DNA of 64,000 nt, taken from assembly GCA_016716335.1 (NCBI GenBank), contig JADJWN010000008.1:124001-188000 (forward strand), written 5' to 3'. The position numbers and the translations under genes are program-made. Of this stretch, positions 1 through 11,549 are shown piece by piece. This DNA is from Saprospiraceae bacterium (GTDB lineage Bacteria > Bacteroidota > Bacteroidia > Chitinophagales > Saprospiraceae). Each line of letters begins with the position of its first letter. Position 1 is the stretch's first letter. The notes beneath the pieces are model-generated. The model had not been told where the DNA came from. It saw only the letters and a list, made by a program, of their open reading frames with translations, and ran no database searches.

Positions 1-687
1 ATAAAATATCATGTCAGGTGCTACCTTGTCTATGAGTGCGGGCAGGGTATTGCGCAGGATATCCAGATAGGGCTTGTCTTCGGTGTGGTCGGGCAGGCCT
101 ATGTCCATACTGGAATTTTCCTTTCGGGTAGGATAATTTTTTTCCCCGTGCATAGAGAAGGTGAATACCCGGTCTTCCTGCTCAAAAATTTTGGCGGTGC
201 CATTGCCCTGATGCACATCGAGATCAATGATTAGTATTTTCCGGCATGTACCTGTGTGGAGCAACAGATTGGCTGCATACGCTATATCATTAAAGATGCA
301 GAATCCTTCGCCTCTGTCCGCAAAGGAGTGGTGGGTGCCTCCGGCAATATTCATGGCAATACCATATTGCAGGGCATACAAGGCACATTGATAGGTGCCG
401 TTGGTTATGTGTTTGCCTCTTCGTACCAGGAGCTCTGACATGGGGAATCCGATATTCTGGATTTCCTTAGCGCTTAAGGTACAGCTGTGCAGTTTATGCA
501 GATATTCAGGAGTATGGGTGAGCAGTATATCTTCGTCTCTGGCTGCATCGGGATGAAAAAAATTTTCATCGTGTACGGTACCTTCATAGAGCAGCTGCTC
601 CGGTAGCAATTCATATTTGATCATGGGAAACCTGTGCCCCTCGGGCAGCGGGTATTTGTATATCGGCGACCAGGCGATTTTGAGCAT
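1..687 (-). CDS. Histone deacetylase/AcuC-like family hydrolase, partial (C-terminus beyond window)
   Basis: The first 229 codons of an arginase-fold Zn-dependent deacetylase are visible, open to base 1; the family is usually about 300 residues, so the last quarter lies outside. Starting at the ATG at 687 the protein begins MLKIAWSPIY, as usual for bacterial members. Visible active-site motifs are GGTHHSF (paired His near residue 126) and DLDVHQGNGT (Asp/His metal ligands near residue 167). Family members remove acetyl or other acyl groups from lysine or polyamines in the cytoplasm; the substrate here is unknown. It follows the giant surface protein by 34 bp on the same strand. The alternative start at an internal ATG (position 624) would remove the conserved first strand, so I reject it. 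Confidence 0.88.
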   Translation of the reverse strand, partial: MLKIAWSPIYKYPLPEGHRFPMIKYELLPEQLLYEGTVHDENFFHPDAARDEDILLTHTPEYLHKLHSCTLSAKEIQNIGFPMSELLVRRGKHITNGTYQCALYALQYGIAMNIAGGTHHSFADRGEGFCIFNDIAYAANLLLHTGTCRKILIIDLDVHQGNGTAKIFEQEDRVFTFSMHGEKNYPTRKENSSMDIGLPDHTEDKPYLDILRNTLPALIDKVAPDMIFY

Positions 688-721
688 GTTTACAAATCTG
701 ACATTGCTCCGAATAACAATA

Positions 722-3700
722 TTACCGGAATATGGTTATGTTTCCGTACAATTTTCTGGGTTTGTCTTCGCCCTCAATAGCGAGTTCGATATAGTACACA
801 TAGACGCCCGGCACTACGATGGTCTTTTTATATCTGCCGTCCCATCCTTCTTCAGGTATATTGGGGGGAATATTGGTTTTTTCAAACAGCAACTCGCCCC
901 AGCGGTCAAAAATCCGGAATAACAGCACTGTCCCATTCGTATTTTCGGGCAACTGTACAAAAAAACGGTCATTTCCATTGCCGGATTCGGGAGACAGCAC
1001 GTTGGGCATGACGACCACCGGAGCTTCTGACTTCCGGATCTCAACCTCCAGATTCTGACTGCAGCCGTTTCCGTATGTCAATACGGCAGTGAGGATTTCT
1101 CCGTTTACAGGATTGGACAGTACAGGGTTGTCACAAGCAGTACAACTGAGCCGGCTATTGGCAGTCCAGTTGACCGAATTGATATTTTGTGCGGTGCTTT
1201 CCACATTCAATTGTATATTACCATTGGGCAGCAAGGTCTGACGGATAGAAGAAACAGGCTCGGTAGTATTGGGTATACTGATGGACCGGGTCTGGGTACA
1301 GGATTCCGCATTGATGAAGGTCAGGGTATAATTACCGCTCATCAGGGTGAGAGTATAAGGAAGGGTATTTACCGCTTGAGCCTGTCCACCATTGACGCTG
1401 AGCTGATAAGGCCCTGCAGTATTGGAAGAGTTGATGCTGACGGATGCAGATTGACCCGGACAAGGTGCAGTAAAATCAGCGGTAAACTCAAAGGCGGCAA
1501 AAGTAATCTGTACAGAAACCGTGCTGTCGCAGCCATTCTGAGCCGCATTGGGCAGTACTACCTGTCCGGCAGGGTTTTGCCGGTTGAATACGGTATTGCC
1601 GACTGTGGTGGAAAAATTTTCGTTACAGGTGGTGATATTCAGATTGCGGACAGCCGGACTGAGGTAACTGAGCTGTACATTGACCAGACTGTCACAACCG
1701 TTGGCGGCAGCTCCATTAAGGCGGACGACCCCGCTTCTGTTTTGATTGTCAAATCTGGTGTTGCCGATATTGATAAAGTACGTCGGGTCACAGGTAGTAA
1801 AGCTGAATGTTCCTGACCTTGTCGGCAAGTAGCTGATGTTTACCGTCACGATACTGTCGCATCCTGCTGCACTTGCACCTGTAAGGGTGACCGTACCCGA
1901 TGGATTGAAAACACTGAATTGCTGATTGCCTACGGTGTAAATTGCGGTCGAATCACAGGTACTTGCATTGAATACTCCGGTGGAGAAACTGTTGAAGGTC
2001 AGAGATACATTTACCACGCTGTCACATCCATTGATGCTCTGCAGCGTCACCGATCCGATAGGATTGGCACGGTTGAACACGACATTTCCCACCGTCAGGC
2101 TGAAATTGTTGTCGCAGGTGGTACGGTTGATATTGGTAGGAGCTATGGCAGGAAAGAAAGTCAGTGACACATTCACCACAGAATCACACAATCCCGGGCC
2201 ACCGGCAGGAATGGTCACAGTACCGGAAGGATTATTCTGATTGAATGTAGTATTACCCACAGTGACAGACTGTCCGGGACAGAGCTGCCGTACCAGATTG
2301 GAAGTGGGAATGCTTCTGGTCGTTATGCTCAGATTCTGGGCTGTATTAGGAAATACACAACCTGAGGACTGTACAGTAAAGCTGTCCAATGAAATGATAA
2401 AGGTCTGATCTGCCGGCAATCTGAAAAAGCTGTAAGGCAATGACGATGCAGCAGTGATATTTACCAGAACCGGCGAAGGCAATATAGCCTGATAGATAAA
2501 ACGAATCCCTGTCTGAACGGAGGTGGCTGACAGATATACAATTAAATCTTCGGTAACAGCGGGAAAATTGATATTCAGTTGTGTGGTTTGGCCCACACAA
2601 ATCTGGGTATTGCTCAAGGCAGCGGTAAAATCCGGTCTGAAATTTTGTGCCAATATAATATTGGCGGAACTGACCGGACATACTACCCCGTCACCCACCC
2701 GGTATTCGAAGGAATAAATGGTCTGATTGTCCGGAGTAAAAATGCCGCCGGGTACCGGATTTCCTTCAAAAAAGAATTGGCCTCCGGGCGAAGCTGTAGC
2801 TCCCAGAAAATTGTTCAGATTGATACTGGTACTCTGACAGAATGAAGCACTGACGTCACTGCCTGCACTCAATACGTTGGAAAGGGTTATGGCAATGTGG
2901 GCAGTATCTGCAATGCAAGGTGAAGGGTTGTCAAAGAAATAACGGAACAGATAGCCACCCTCTGCATTTCCGGCAGTATTCCAGTTCATCCCGTCAAATC
3001 CGGATAAGCCGGTGATATTTTCCAAAATACCTCCCACATACGCCGGATTGATCAAAGAGGTGATATCTAGCATACTTCCTGCACATGCAGCAAATGTGAT
3101 ATCCGGACCGGCGCTGTTGAATGCAGTTATTTCAACATCCAGATTGGCAGAAGCACCGGGACATATCCCGTCCGGAATGATGTAACTGAAGGTGTAATTG
3201 CCGGGTGAAAGTGCTGAAAGATCTACATCAGAAAGCTCACTCAGATTGATGTTTGTACCCATAGGAACGACCCAGTTGCCGCCTGCATCCGGGATGCCTG
3301 TAATGGCCGAAAAATCAACGGAAGTAAGATCGCTCTGACAGACCGACAGATTACCGCTATTACCTGCAAAAGGGGCGATGGCTACCGTGATGACAATGTT
3401 GGCATCATCTGCACCACATACCGGATCATTCAGCTGATAGCTAAAGGTATTCTGTCCTGCAGGCAGAGTATTAAGGTCAAAGGCAGCAGGATTTGTTACC
3501 GCATTCCCCGAAATAGTCCATACGCCACCCGGTGTCGCCCGGAGAGAGGTAATTGTTGAGATTGACGATATCAGTTCCTGCATTGCAGTATTGCAGCGCA
3601 GCGTCGTTACCTGCAGTAAATGCATTGATCTGAATGCTTCCGGTGGTAGAATTGGCACATTGTCCTGCTGAGGGTGTGAAAACCAGGGTAAAACTGCCTT

Positions 3701-6700
3701 CTCCCAGTACCTGAGGATTGATCTGTATAATGTTATTTCCTGCCAAAGTCCAGGATCCACTGTATCCCTCTACCGAGGAAGGAAGTAAAAACGGATCTGA
3801 AGAAAGACATAATCCCGGAAAAGTCACCGGATTGATGCTGGCAGGAGCATTGATCTGAATGACAGCGGCTATATTATTGATACAAACATTGTCGGGGTCA
3901 AAAGTCAGATTCAGGGTCAGTGCAGCTCCCGGAAAAGCAGGTACCGTAAGTACATTGTTGAATACATTTACATTATTGAGCCAACTGCCAGTATATCCTG
4001 CCAGTGTACCGGGCAGATTGAACGGTGAATTAGTCTGGCAGATCTCCTGCAAGGTTTGGGGAGCTATGTTGGTATTGGGCACTACCGTGATGGCTGTAGT
4101 GTTGGGCTGAAGACAGCCTGCTGAAGCATCCGGGGTGAAAGTGAGCGTAAATGTGCCGGCCCCGGACAACCCGAAATCAAAAATCCCTCCTGTAATAAAT
4201 GGGCTTCCCGACCATTGACCGGAAACACCACCCACACTGCCCGGGAGATTATAAACAGCCGACCCCAGACATTCTGTTGCAAGGGTGGCAGGCAAGGGCA
4301 CAGGCCCCGCAGTGATGATATTAACATTGGTAGTGGCACTTACGGCACAGATTCCGGGGTTGGGGGTGAATGTTATCGGATAATTGCCGGCGGGCAATCC
4401 CGCGGGATTGAATACATTGGCAGTGACATTGCCGCCTGGAGAAGACCAGCTGCCGTTGATGCCACCCACATTGCCCGGCAGAGATATGGTATTTCCATTT
4501 TCGCAGGTAGTAAACGGACTCAGGGCAGGTACCTGGGGAGCCTGCACTATAAGGTTGACGGGGGCTATTTTGGTACAACCCTGGGGATTGCTTACCTGTG
4601 CATATACGATGGTGCCATTGGAAGCAGTAAAATTGGCCGGATTTGCTATCGGCAGGGTGGCTGCCGCATTGCTGAACCAGGCAACAGTGTTGGCGGCTAC
4701 GTTATTCTTTACAGTATTATCCACACCTGGCAAATTGAAAACAGCCTGACCATCCTGGTCAAAATCACACTCTGTGATGGAAGCCGGATTGGCATCGGGC
4801 TCCGGAAGTAAGGTAACTGAGATGGTGCCCGGATTTCCTACTATCCCTGAGGGGCAATTCCCGGCCGGTGTCGAAGTAAAATTCAGCAGGGTAAGACTGG
4901 CGTTCCCCGGCGGAGTATTGAGTGGTACATACAATGTATTGGTAGCCGGATTGAAAGGTAAAGGATTGTTTTGATAACAAATGGTCAATGTCGTATTATT
5001 GGTCACTCCTATCATCGGAAAGTTGAAGTTGAAAAACCCTGCCACATTGATATTCATATTGATATTGAATGTGCCGGAGCCGCCATTGAAGTTGAAGTTT
5101 ACGGTACCACATTGTCCTTTGCACAATTGCGGACTGCCGGAGAGATTACCGGTAGGATTGGCGATTACATTGACAGAGGTGGTATTGGCATTGGCACATT
5201 GATTGGGAAAGGGGTCAAAGAGCAGGACGAAATTGCCGGTACCTGATGCGGAAGGGTTGAATTGGTTGCCACTGACTCCGGGTCCAGACCATGTGCCGGA
5301 GATTCCATTTACTGTACCGGGCAAGGATACTGCCGGATCATTCTGACAGTAAGGGCCTAAAGCAGGTAAGGCAGGTGTAATATTGGGCAAAATAGTGACA
5401 GACAGGGTAGTTTGCTGGGCACATGCCGGAGCAGAAGGTGTAAAGGTATAACTGAATGTGCCGGTGGTGGAAGTATTGATGACACCGGGATTCCAGCTGC
5501 CCGTGACCCCATTGACGGAGCTGCCCGGCAGAGCGGGAGGAGTGGCAAACTGACACTGATCAGGCACAGGATTAAACACCGGTGTGATGGTAGCCGTAAC
5601 GGTGACATTAATGCTCAAAGGGGTTGCACACTGTCCGGGAGTAGGTGTAAAGCTGTACATCTGAGTACCCGGCAGCGTTGTTTGCACAGTAGGTGGAGCC
5701 CAGTTACCGCTGACACCATTATTTGAAGTGGTGGGTAAGGTGATAGAAGGATCGTTCTGACACAGATTCGGGATTGGATTGAATACCGGGGTGATTTCCG
5801 GATTGATGGTAATGCTGATAGTCACCGGATCTGCACATTGGCCTGCATTGGGGGTGAATGTATAGGATGTCATACCCGGTGTGGAGGTATTGATGACCGC
5901 AGGTGCCCAGATGCCCTGCACTCCGTTGTTGGAAGTGGTGGGTAAGGGAGGTGCAGCACTATTTTGACAATAAGGTCCAAAGCTGCTGAATTGAGGGGTG
6001 ACTACGGGATTAACTGTGATATTTATATTTTGATTGGTGGCACATTGACCCGGATTGGGGGTAAAACTGTAGGACGATGTGCCCACCACAGAGGTGTTGA
6101 TGGTGGCAGGGTTCCATGATCCGGTGATGCCATTGTTGGATGTACCGGGGAGGGGAGGTGCAGATGCATTCTGGCAGTATGGCCCGAAATTGTCAAAGGC
6201 AGGTACGGCAGGTGCATTGACTGTCACTGATACAGTCTGTGTGGTGGCACATTGTCCGGTCGTGGGGGTGAAAGTATAAATGGTGGTACCTGCTGAAGCG
6301 GTGCTGATAGATGCCGGACTCCAGCTGCCGTTGATCCCGTTGAGTGAAATGCCGGGCAGGGGTGGGGCGGATTCTCCCACACAGTAAGGACCATAGGATG
6401 TGAATGTGGGAGTGACCGTAGGATTTACAGTGACCGAAACTGTTTGGGTGGTGGCACATTGTCCGGTTGAAGGCGTGAAGGTGTATATGGTGGTACCGGG
6501 TGAGGCTGTGCTGATGGCAGACGGTGACCATGTACCGCTGACTCCGTTGTTGGATATACCCGGCAGGGAAGCAGGAGTCTCTCCCTGGCAGTAGGGCCCG
6601 AATGAAGAAAAAACGGGAGTAAGGGTGGGATTTACTGTGACAGAAAGTGTGGCAGTATTGCTGCATTGTCCCGCAAAAGGAGTAAAAGTATAGATGGTGG

Positions 6701-7496
6701 TTCCTGCAGAAGCAGTACTGATACTTGACGGACTCCAGCTTCCTGAGATCCCGTTGTTGGAAGTGGTCTGCAACGGCGGAGGTGTCTGACCCTGACAAAG
6801 AGCAGGTACTGGGTTGAAGGTGGGTGTCACCGGAGGGGTGGCGGGTCCTGAAGGAGGTACATTACATCCACCATTGCCATAAGTATTAGAGCCCGGAAGA
6901 TAATAGGCTCCATCACCACCTGTCAGCAAGCTTCTGTCATAATCTACGGTCACATTACATCCACCTCCAAAACTGAAAATGGTAGTCCTGATCCCGGTAC
7001 CCACATTTGTAAATGCCCCAGCAGTCCTCGTACAACTGCTCGAGATTACATATACGCATTGACCGCTTCCGCACAGGGAAGAGAAATTATATAATCCGTT
7101 GGTTGATCCCGCACTGGTTTGTACCACCAATATACTGTTGGGTGGTACATTGAATCCAGGCCCCACAGCGATCAGATTGCTGCAGCCTGTATAGGCAGCT
7201 GTATTACCTGTGGTCAATCCGCATGGAGAAGGATTCACATTTATATCATTATTTTCCGGTCCCAGGATATTGTTATTGATGTCATAATCTATGGACAGAT
7301 TGTTGACATTAAATCCTCCTCCGGATTGTATGATGACAAACTCATTCACCGATTCGGGATTACAGGCATCTATCATGATAGCCTGGACTGTCGGACATTG
7401 AGCATAACTTATTTCGACCGAAATGAAAATGGCAATAAAAATTCCGGCAATACCGGACCTGTTAAGGATAAGAATATAATTGTAAAGTGCTGCCAT
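722..7496 (-). CDS. Giant secreted repeat protein with gliding/T9SS-type C-terminal domain (one frame break)
   Basis: One gene of about 2,250 residues is read as two overlapping frames (7496-3477 and 3760-722). Removing one base from the CCC run at 3538-3540 joins them as ...NNYLSPATPGGVW..., a sequence that fits both halves. Order: a signal peptide (cut after about residue 32, before QCPTVQ); an N-terminal domain with many paired cysteines; seven 69-residue repeats from residue 224 (TPxF..GPYCQ....GISGSW...TYTFTP..GQCA); degenerate Ig-like repeats; five ~52-residue repeats with CD...VGNxxF..NPxGxVxL..GCDSxV; and a final ~95-residue domain ending KLYGNITIFR that resembles the gliding-motility-associated C-terminal sorting domain. 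Such proteins are exported by the type IX system and anchored on the surface, typically as adhesins. No enzymatic domain is seen. The ligand is unknown. Confidence 0.85.
5379..6827 (-). repeat. Seven tandem 207-bp (69-residue) repeats inside the giant surface protein
   Basis: Seven consecutive in-frame units of exactly 69 residues run from residue 224. Each starts with TPxF or a variant, has a Cys near position 11, a GxW motif near position 28-31, TFTP near position 47-50 and a GQC near 53-55. An eighth, shorter related unit follows. Units differ by many substitutions, so this is an old protein-level repeat rather than a recent DNA duplication. Confidence 0.85.
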
Positions 7497-7526
7497 ATTT
7501 GTAAACTAAAGACCCATACTTATTAT

Positions 7527-8828
7527 TTATTCAAAATCCAGAGCATATTTTTTCAGACTTTTACCCTTGCTGTCCTTAAACTCCAGCTCAACTTTCCTCT
7601 CTTTCCTTTTTCCGCTTACTCTGATTACTGCGTAATTGCGCACCCCGATCATGGAATCTGCCACCCTGAACGAATTTGGCTCATTGTGCATTCCGGTACC
7701 TGATGTAAGCGCTGAGGAAGTAATATCATAAATCACATTTCCTTTCGCAGTTTTCATTCTGGTGAGTTCTGAGTGGTGTCTGTCGCCTGTGAGAAAAATG
7801 ACGCCCTTGATATTATTTTCATCAATATAGTTGATGATTTCCTGTCTTTCAGCTTCAAAATTGGCATAATTTTCAAACACTTTGGCATCACTCAAAAACT
7901 GCCCTCCGATGCTTACAAACTTATAAGTGGCTAAGCTGGATCTGAGGCTTTCAAGCCAGTATTTTGTTGCTCACCCAGTACGGTTCCGTTTTCTGTATCT
8001 ACCGTTCTGTACCAACGGTTATCGAGCATGAAAAACTGACAATCTCCCCACACAAATCCGCTGGTAATGCCCTCTGTGGCCTGCTCCATAGGCATCATTG
8101 GGCCAGAAAGCCCTGAAAGCTTCCAGCGTATGATTTTTCAGCGGATAGGTCCAGTCGGAGTCATTGGGCCCGTAATCATGATCATCCCATATCGCATAAT
8201 GGGGCATGGATGCCAATACAGGTTGCAACTCAGGCAGTGCTCTGGTGTGACTTTGGCGGTACCAGATCCCACTTCTGCTGTCAAAATCCGCTTCTCTCAG
8301 GTAGGTATTATCTCCCAGCCATACCATAAAATCTGCTTTTTCATTGTGGATATGTTTCAATATTTCATATTCCCCACCATAAGGTTTTCCGGGTCTGTCA
8401 TATGCCTCATCATTGATATAAAAGCAAGACCCTGCTACAAATCTGAAATCAGGCGGGTCTGTCCTCCAGTGCCATAATGGCTGAGTGTTGAATTGCAGGG
8501 GGTAATCAAATTTTTGCTTTATGCCGTTGATCAGTATTTCATATTCATAGGATTTGCCGGGTTCGAGCATAGCAAGCGTAAAGGTGGCTATATTAAAAGC
8601 TGCATCCTCCGTATTTTGCTCCCGGTACTGCCACATGGAACCGGCACTTTCCTTCCACCCGATTTTCACTTTGGCTGGTTTTTCGGTTTGCAGCCAGATT
8701 TTTGCTTCCCGCATTGCTACGGGTCCCAGCATTGGACCGCTTTTGATTGCTTTTGATTGGGCCAGGATCTGCAAAGCATAAATCCAAAGGATTAAGATCA
8801 GAATGGCTGTTTTTTTAATACCGGTCAT
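7527..8828 (-). CDS. PhoD-like metallophosphatase, secreted, with two frame breaks
   Basis: Reading frames 8828-8019 and 7895-7527 plus the bridging segment form one ~430-residue secreted phosphatase/phosphodiesterase of the alkaline phosphatase D type. The start at 8828 gives a clean signal peptide (MTGIKKTAILILILWIYALQILAQ region); an ATG 27 bp upstream only adds a polar leader. Motifs seen in order: GSCFY, WLGDNTY, WDDHDYGPND, GDCQFFMLDNRWYR (other frame) and TGDRHHSE. One extra base lies between about 8072 and 8088, and one A is missing in the run at 7962-7965 (restoring GEQQKYWLESL). Both look like indel errors but a real pseudogene is possible. The family hydrolyses phosphate mono- or diesters in the periplasm using a Ca/Fe centre. 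Confidence 0.82.
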
Positions 8829-8906
8829 TTTTTGATGCTCAGATTTCGGTTGCAAAAAGTATTATTTGTGTCAATGTGTGTTTTGATGATGAATATTATC
8901 AAAATA

Positions 8907-11333
8907 TTAAGGTTGTATTTCTGTTTTCTTATTTTTAACATGCTTTTCGAGCCACTGATCCTGCTCCCACAGCATATGCATGATTGATTCCCTGGCGGCA
9001 TATCCGTGACTTTCCTTGGGCAATATGACCAGTCTGGCAGTTGCTCCCAGTCCTTTCAATGCATTGAAGTAGCGTTCGCTCTGCATCGGGAATGTTCCTG
9101 AATTGTTATCCGCTTCGCCATGGATCAGTAAAATCGGTGTTTTCATTTTGTCTGCATGCTGAAATGGCGACATATCGTTATAAACCTGTGGAGCCTCCCA
9201 GTAATTGCGTTCTTCAGATTGAAAGCCAAATGGTGTAAGCGTCCTGTTGTAAGCGCCGCTGCGTGCAATACCCGCTGCAAAGAGGTCGGAATGGGTGAGC
9301 AGATTGGCAGTCATAAAAGCACCGTAGGAATGTCCGCCTACTGCCACCCTGGTGCGGTCTATATACCCCAGCGCATCCACTGCATCAATGGCAGCTTTGG
9401 CATTGGCTACGAGTTGGGGAATGAAGGTATCATTAGGCTCTTTGTCTCCTTCACCCACGATGGGAAATGAAGCATCATCGAGCACTACATAACCCCGGTT
9501 GAGCCAGAATAAAGGAGAGCCATAACCTGGAAAGGTAAATTCATTGGCATTGGCAGTGACTTGTCCGGCTGAATTTTTGTCCTTAAATTCTGTGGGGTAG
9601 GCCCACATGATCATAGGCATTTTCTCTTTTTTCTCTTTGTCATAGCCCACCGGCAGATAAAGGGTAGCAGACAACTCCACACCGTCATCCCGTCTGTATC
9701 TTATCACCTCCTTGTGTACCTCGTTCAGTACTCTGAAGGGATTTTCATTCATGGTGACACGGGAGATTTTGTCATTTTTCAAATCTCTGATGTATAAATC
9801 CGGATATTCATTTTTTGACTCCAGTCTTGTGAGAAAAAGTCTTTGTTTCACATCCAAGGCGGAGATGATATCTTCCAGACGATTTGTCTCTTTGGATTCA
9901 TAGATCCTTTCTTTGTCAAAGGTCTGCAACTCATACCTGTCCACAAAAGGAAATTTTCCTTCAGGCCTGTATCCGTCACCGATCATAAAAGCACTGCCGT
10001 CCTCTATAGCCAGCGTGTAGGTGCCTCTGTCATTTCTTTCTGTGACAAATATGCCGGGATCTGCATATTTATCCTGACTGTTTCTTTCATTGAAAAGTCT
10101 TGGGGCGGTTTCGGGTTGGGAGGGATTGAAAAACAAGGTACGTATCGTGCGGGTATTCCACCAGTTTTCGTACACTATAGCAAGGTCGGATTTACCCCAG
10201 GTTATGCCTGAATAACGGTATTTGGTCTTGACGAGTAAATCAGGTTTTTCGGTGAATGGTGCCTTCCATTGAAACACAGCGTCACGGTATTCTGTTTCTT
10301 TGGCCGGATCTCCATCATCTAATGCTTCCACATAAGCAACCACTGCATTTTCATCGGCTCTCCATTCGAATTGCCGGGGGCCTTTTCTCACCGCCATAAA
10401 TCCCTTGGGCAATTCCTCCGTAAGCGGAATGTCAGCGAGGATTTTTATCTGTTTTGCCTGGGTATCATATACTGCTATTTCCATGGGAAATCTGCCTGCC
10501 GGTACCAGATAGGAGAAGGGTTTTTTCATCCGGGATACCATGAGGTAATTACCATCCGGCGAAAAACTCAATCCCCGCCACATATCTGCTTTCAAAAAAA
10601 CCCGGCTTTTTCCGGTAAGGTCCACCTTATGGATTTCTGACCGCATCAGCTGCTCAAAGTTGAATTCATCCAGCGGATTCTGGAGCAAATCCTGATAGGT
10701 GCGGTTTTGGGCTTTTTGCCCTTCATTCTCCGATATGACAGGTCCTGTGGGTATGGTAGCGTCTGTATCGTACAATGGCTTTCTGTCAGCGGGAACTTTC
10801 ATACAGAGCAATGCGCTTCCATCCTTCATCCAGACATAAGGTGTGCCTTGATTGGCATTGAGGTGTGCCTCCGTAAGTTTGCGGGCTTTGGCTTCCTTTA
10901 TGTCAAGTACCCATAGTTCCACTCCTGTATCGGTTGTATTTGTAAGGGCCATTTTGCTGTGGTCTGGAGCCCATACTAAGTGAGCCAGCCTGGCTTTGTC
11001 GGGCAATCCTGCCACCGGGGTTTCTTTTCCTGACTGTATATCCAGGATTTTCAGGTCCGTAAAGTAGGTCATACGGGACGAAATATTCAACACCGGGTTT
11101 ATCCGCATACCTGCCAGACGTACTTCCTTCTCACATAATTCTTCGATGGATTTGTAATTGTTGCGGTAGGATAGTACGGCTTTTTTGCCATCGTAGCTTA
11201 TTCTGACAGAGGGGGCAGGTTTTACATCGGCCAGGTCGAGGATGTTTTTATGAGGCAGTTGGTATGGAAAATCGGATTGGCCGAAGGCTATATAACTCTT
11301 TAAAAACATGAGTAAAAACATGTAAGGTTTCAT
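8907..11333 (-). CDS. S9-family serine peptidase (prolyl oligopeptidase type), secreted
   Basis: This is an 808-residue protein with an N-terminal signal peptide (MKPYMFLLMFLKSYIAFG, cut before QSDFPYQ), a beta-propeller-like region of about 530 residues and a C-terminal alpha/beta-hydrolase domain. The catalytic triad is visible: Ser669 in GGHSYGAFM, Asp742 in HGEADNN and His776 in ESHGY. The start at 11333 was chosen because upstream codons add a non-signal leader of 21 residues. It resembles the glutamyl endopeptidase/aminoacyl-peptidase branch of S9 that degrades peptides in the periplasm or outside the cell. It is probably monocistronic, with its own -7 element at 11398-11405. Confidence 0.92.
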   Translation of the reverse strand: MKPYMFLLMFLKSYIAFGQSDFPYQLPHKNILDLADVKPAPSVRISYDGKKAVLSYRNNYKSIEELCEKEVRLAGMRINPVLNISSRMTYFTDLKILDIQSGKETPVAGLPDKARLAHLVWAPDHSKMALTNTTDTGVELWVLDIKEAKARKLTEAHLNANQGTPYVWMKDGSALLCMKVPADRKPLYDTDATIPTGPVISENEGQKAQNRTYQDLLQNPLDEFNFEQLMRSEIHKVDLTGKSRVFLKADMWRGLSFSPDGNYLMVSRMKKPFSYLVPAGRFPMEIAVYDTQAKQIKILADIPLTEELPKGFMAVRKGPRQFEWRADENAVVAYVEALDDGDPAKETEYRDAVFQWKAPFTEKPDLLVKTKYRYSGITWGKSDLAIVYENWWNTRTIRTLFFNPSQPETAPRLFNERNSQDKYADPGIFVTERNDRGTYTLAIEDGSAFMIGDGYRPEGKFPFVDRYELQTFDKERIYESKETNRLEDIISALDVKQRLFLTRLESKNEYPDLYIRDLKNDKISRVTMNENPFRVLNEVHKEVIRYRRDDGVELSATLYLPVGYDKEKKEKMPMIMWAYPTEFKDKNSAGQVTANANEFTFPGYGSPLFWLNRGYVVLDDASFPIVGEGDKEPNDTFIPQLVANAKAAIDAVDALGYIDRTRVAVGGHSYGAFMTANLLTHSDLFAAGIARSGAYNRTLTPFGFQSEERNYWEAPQVYNDMSPFQHADKMKTPILLIHGEADNNSGTFPMQSERYFNALKGLGATARLVILPKESHGYAARESIMHMLWEQDQWLEKHVKNKKTEIQP

Positions 11334-11397
11334 ATTGCTCAGGATGGTTTTGGAGGCAGTACATTGCCGGAGCAACAGAACCACCTCTAATACCAAA

Positions 11398-11431
11398 CAA
11401 AGATATGATTAACATTCGGCACATAATACAA
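11398..11431 (-). promoter_or_regulatory. Putative Bacteroidota-type promoter of the S9 peptidase gene
   Basis: On the minus strand TATCTTTG (11405-11398) matches the -7 consensus TAnnTTTG exactly, with a TTG at 11431-11429, 23 bases upstream. That spacing is slightly long. A start site here would give a leader of about 55-60 bases before the ATG at 11333. Confidence 0.45.
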
Positions 11432-11549
11432 CTATGGATAGAAAATAAATAAAAGCTCCGGTGCAGGATGTAGCTCAATCTCCCGTCAGGCTTATCTTTG
11501 CCAAATATGCTCGCAAACAGGATACAATTACTGCATTTGCCCGAATCCT

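Noticed and set aside
1187..2845. Plus-strand open frames opposite the giant surface protein
   Set aside because: Shadows of the repeat-coding strand with no domain, signal peptide or plausible start context.
6193..6798. Minus-strand 201-codon frame within the 69-residue repeats, rich in His, Cys and Tyr
   Set aside because: It is an out-of-frame reading of the tandem repeats; the real frame is unambiguous.
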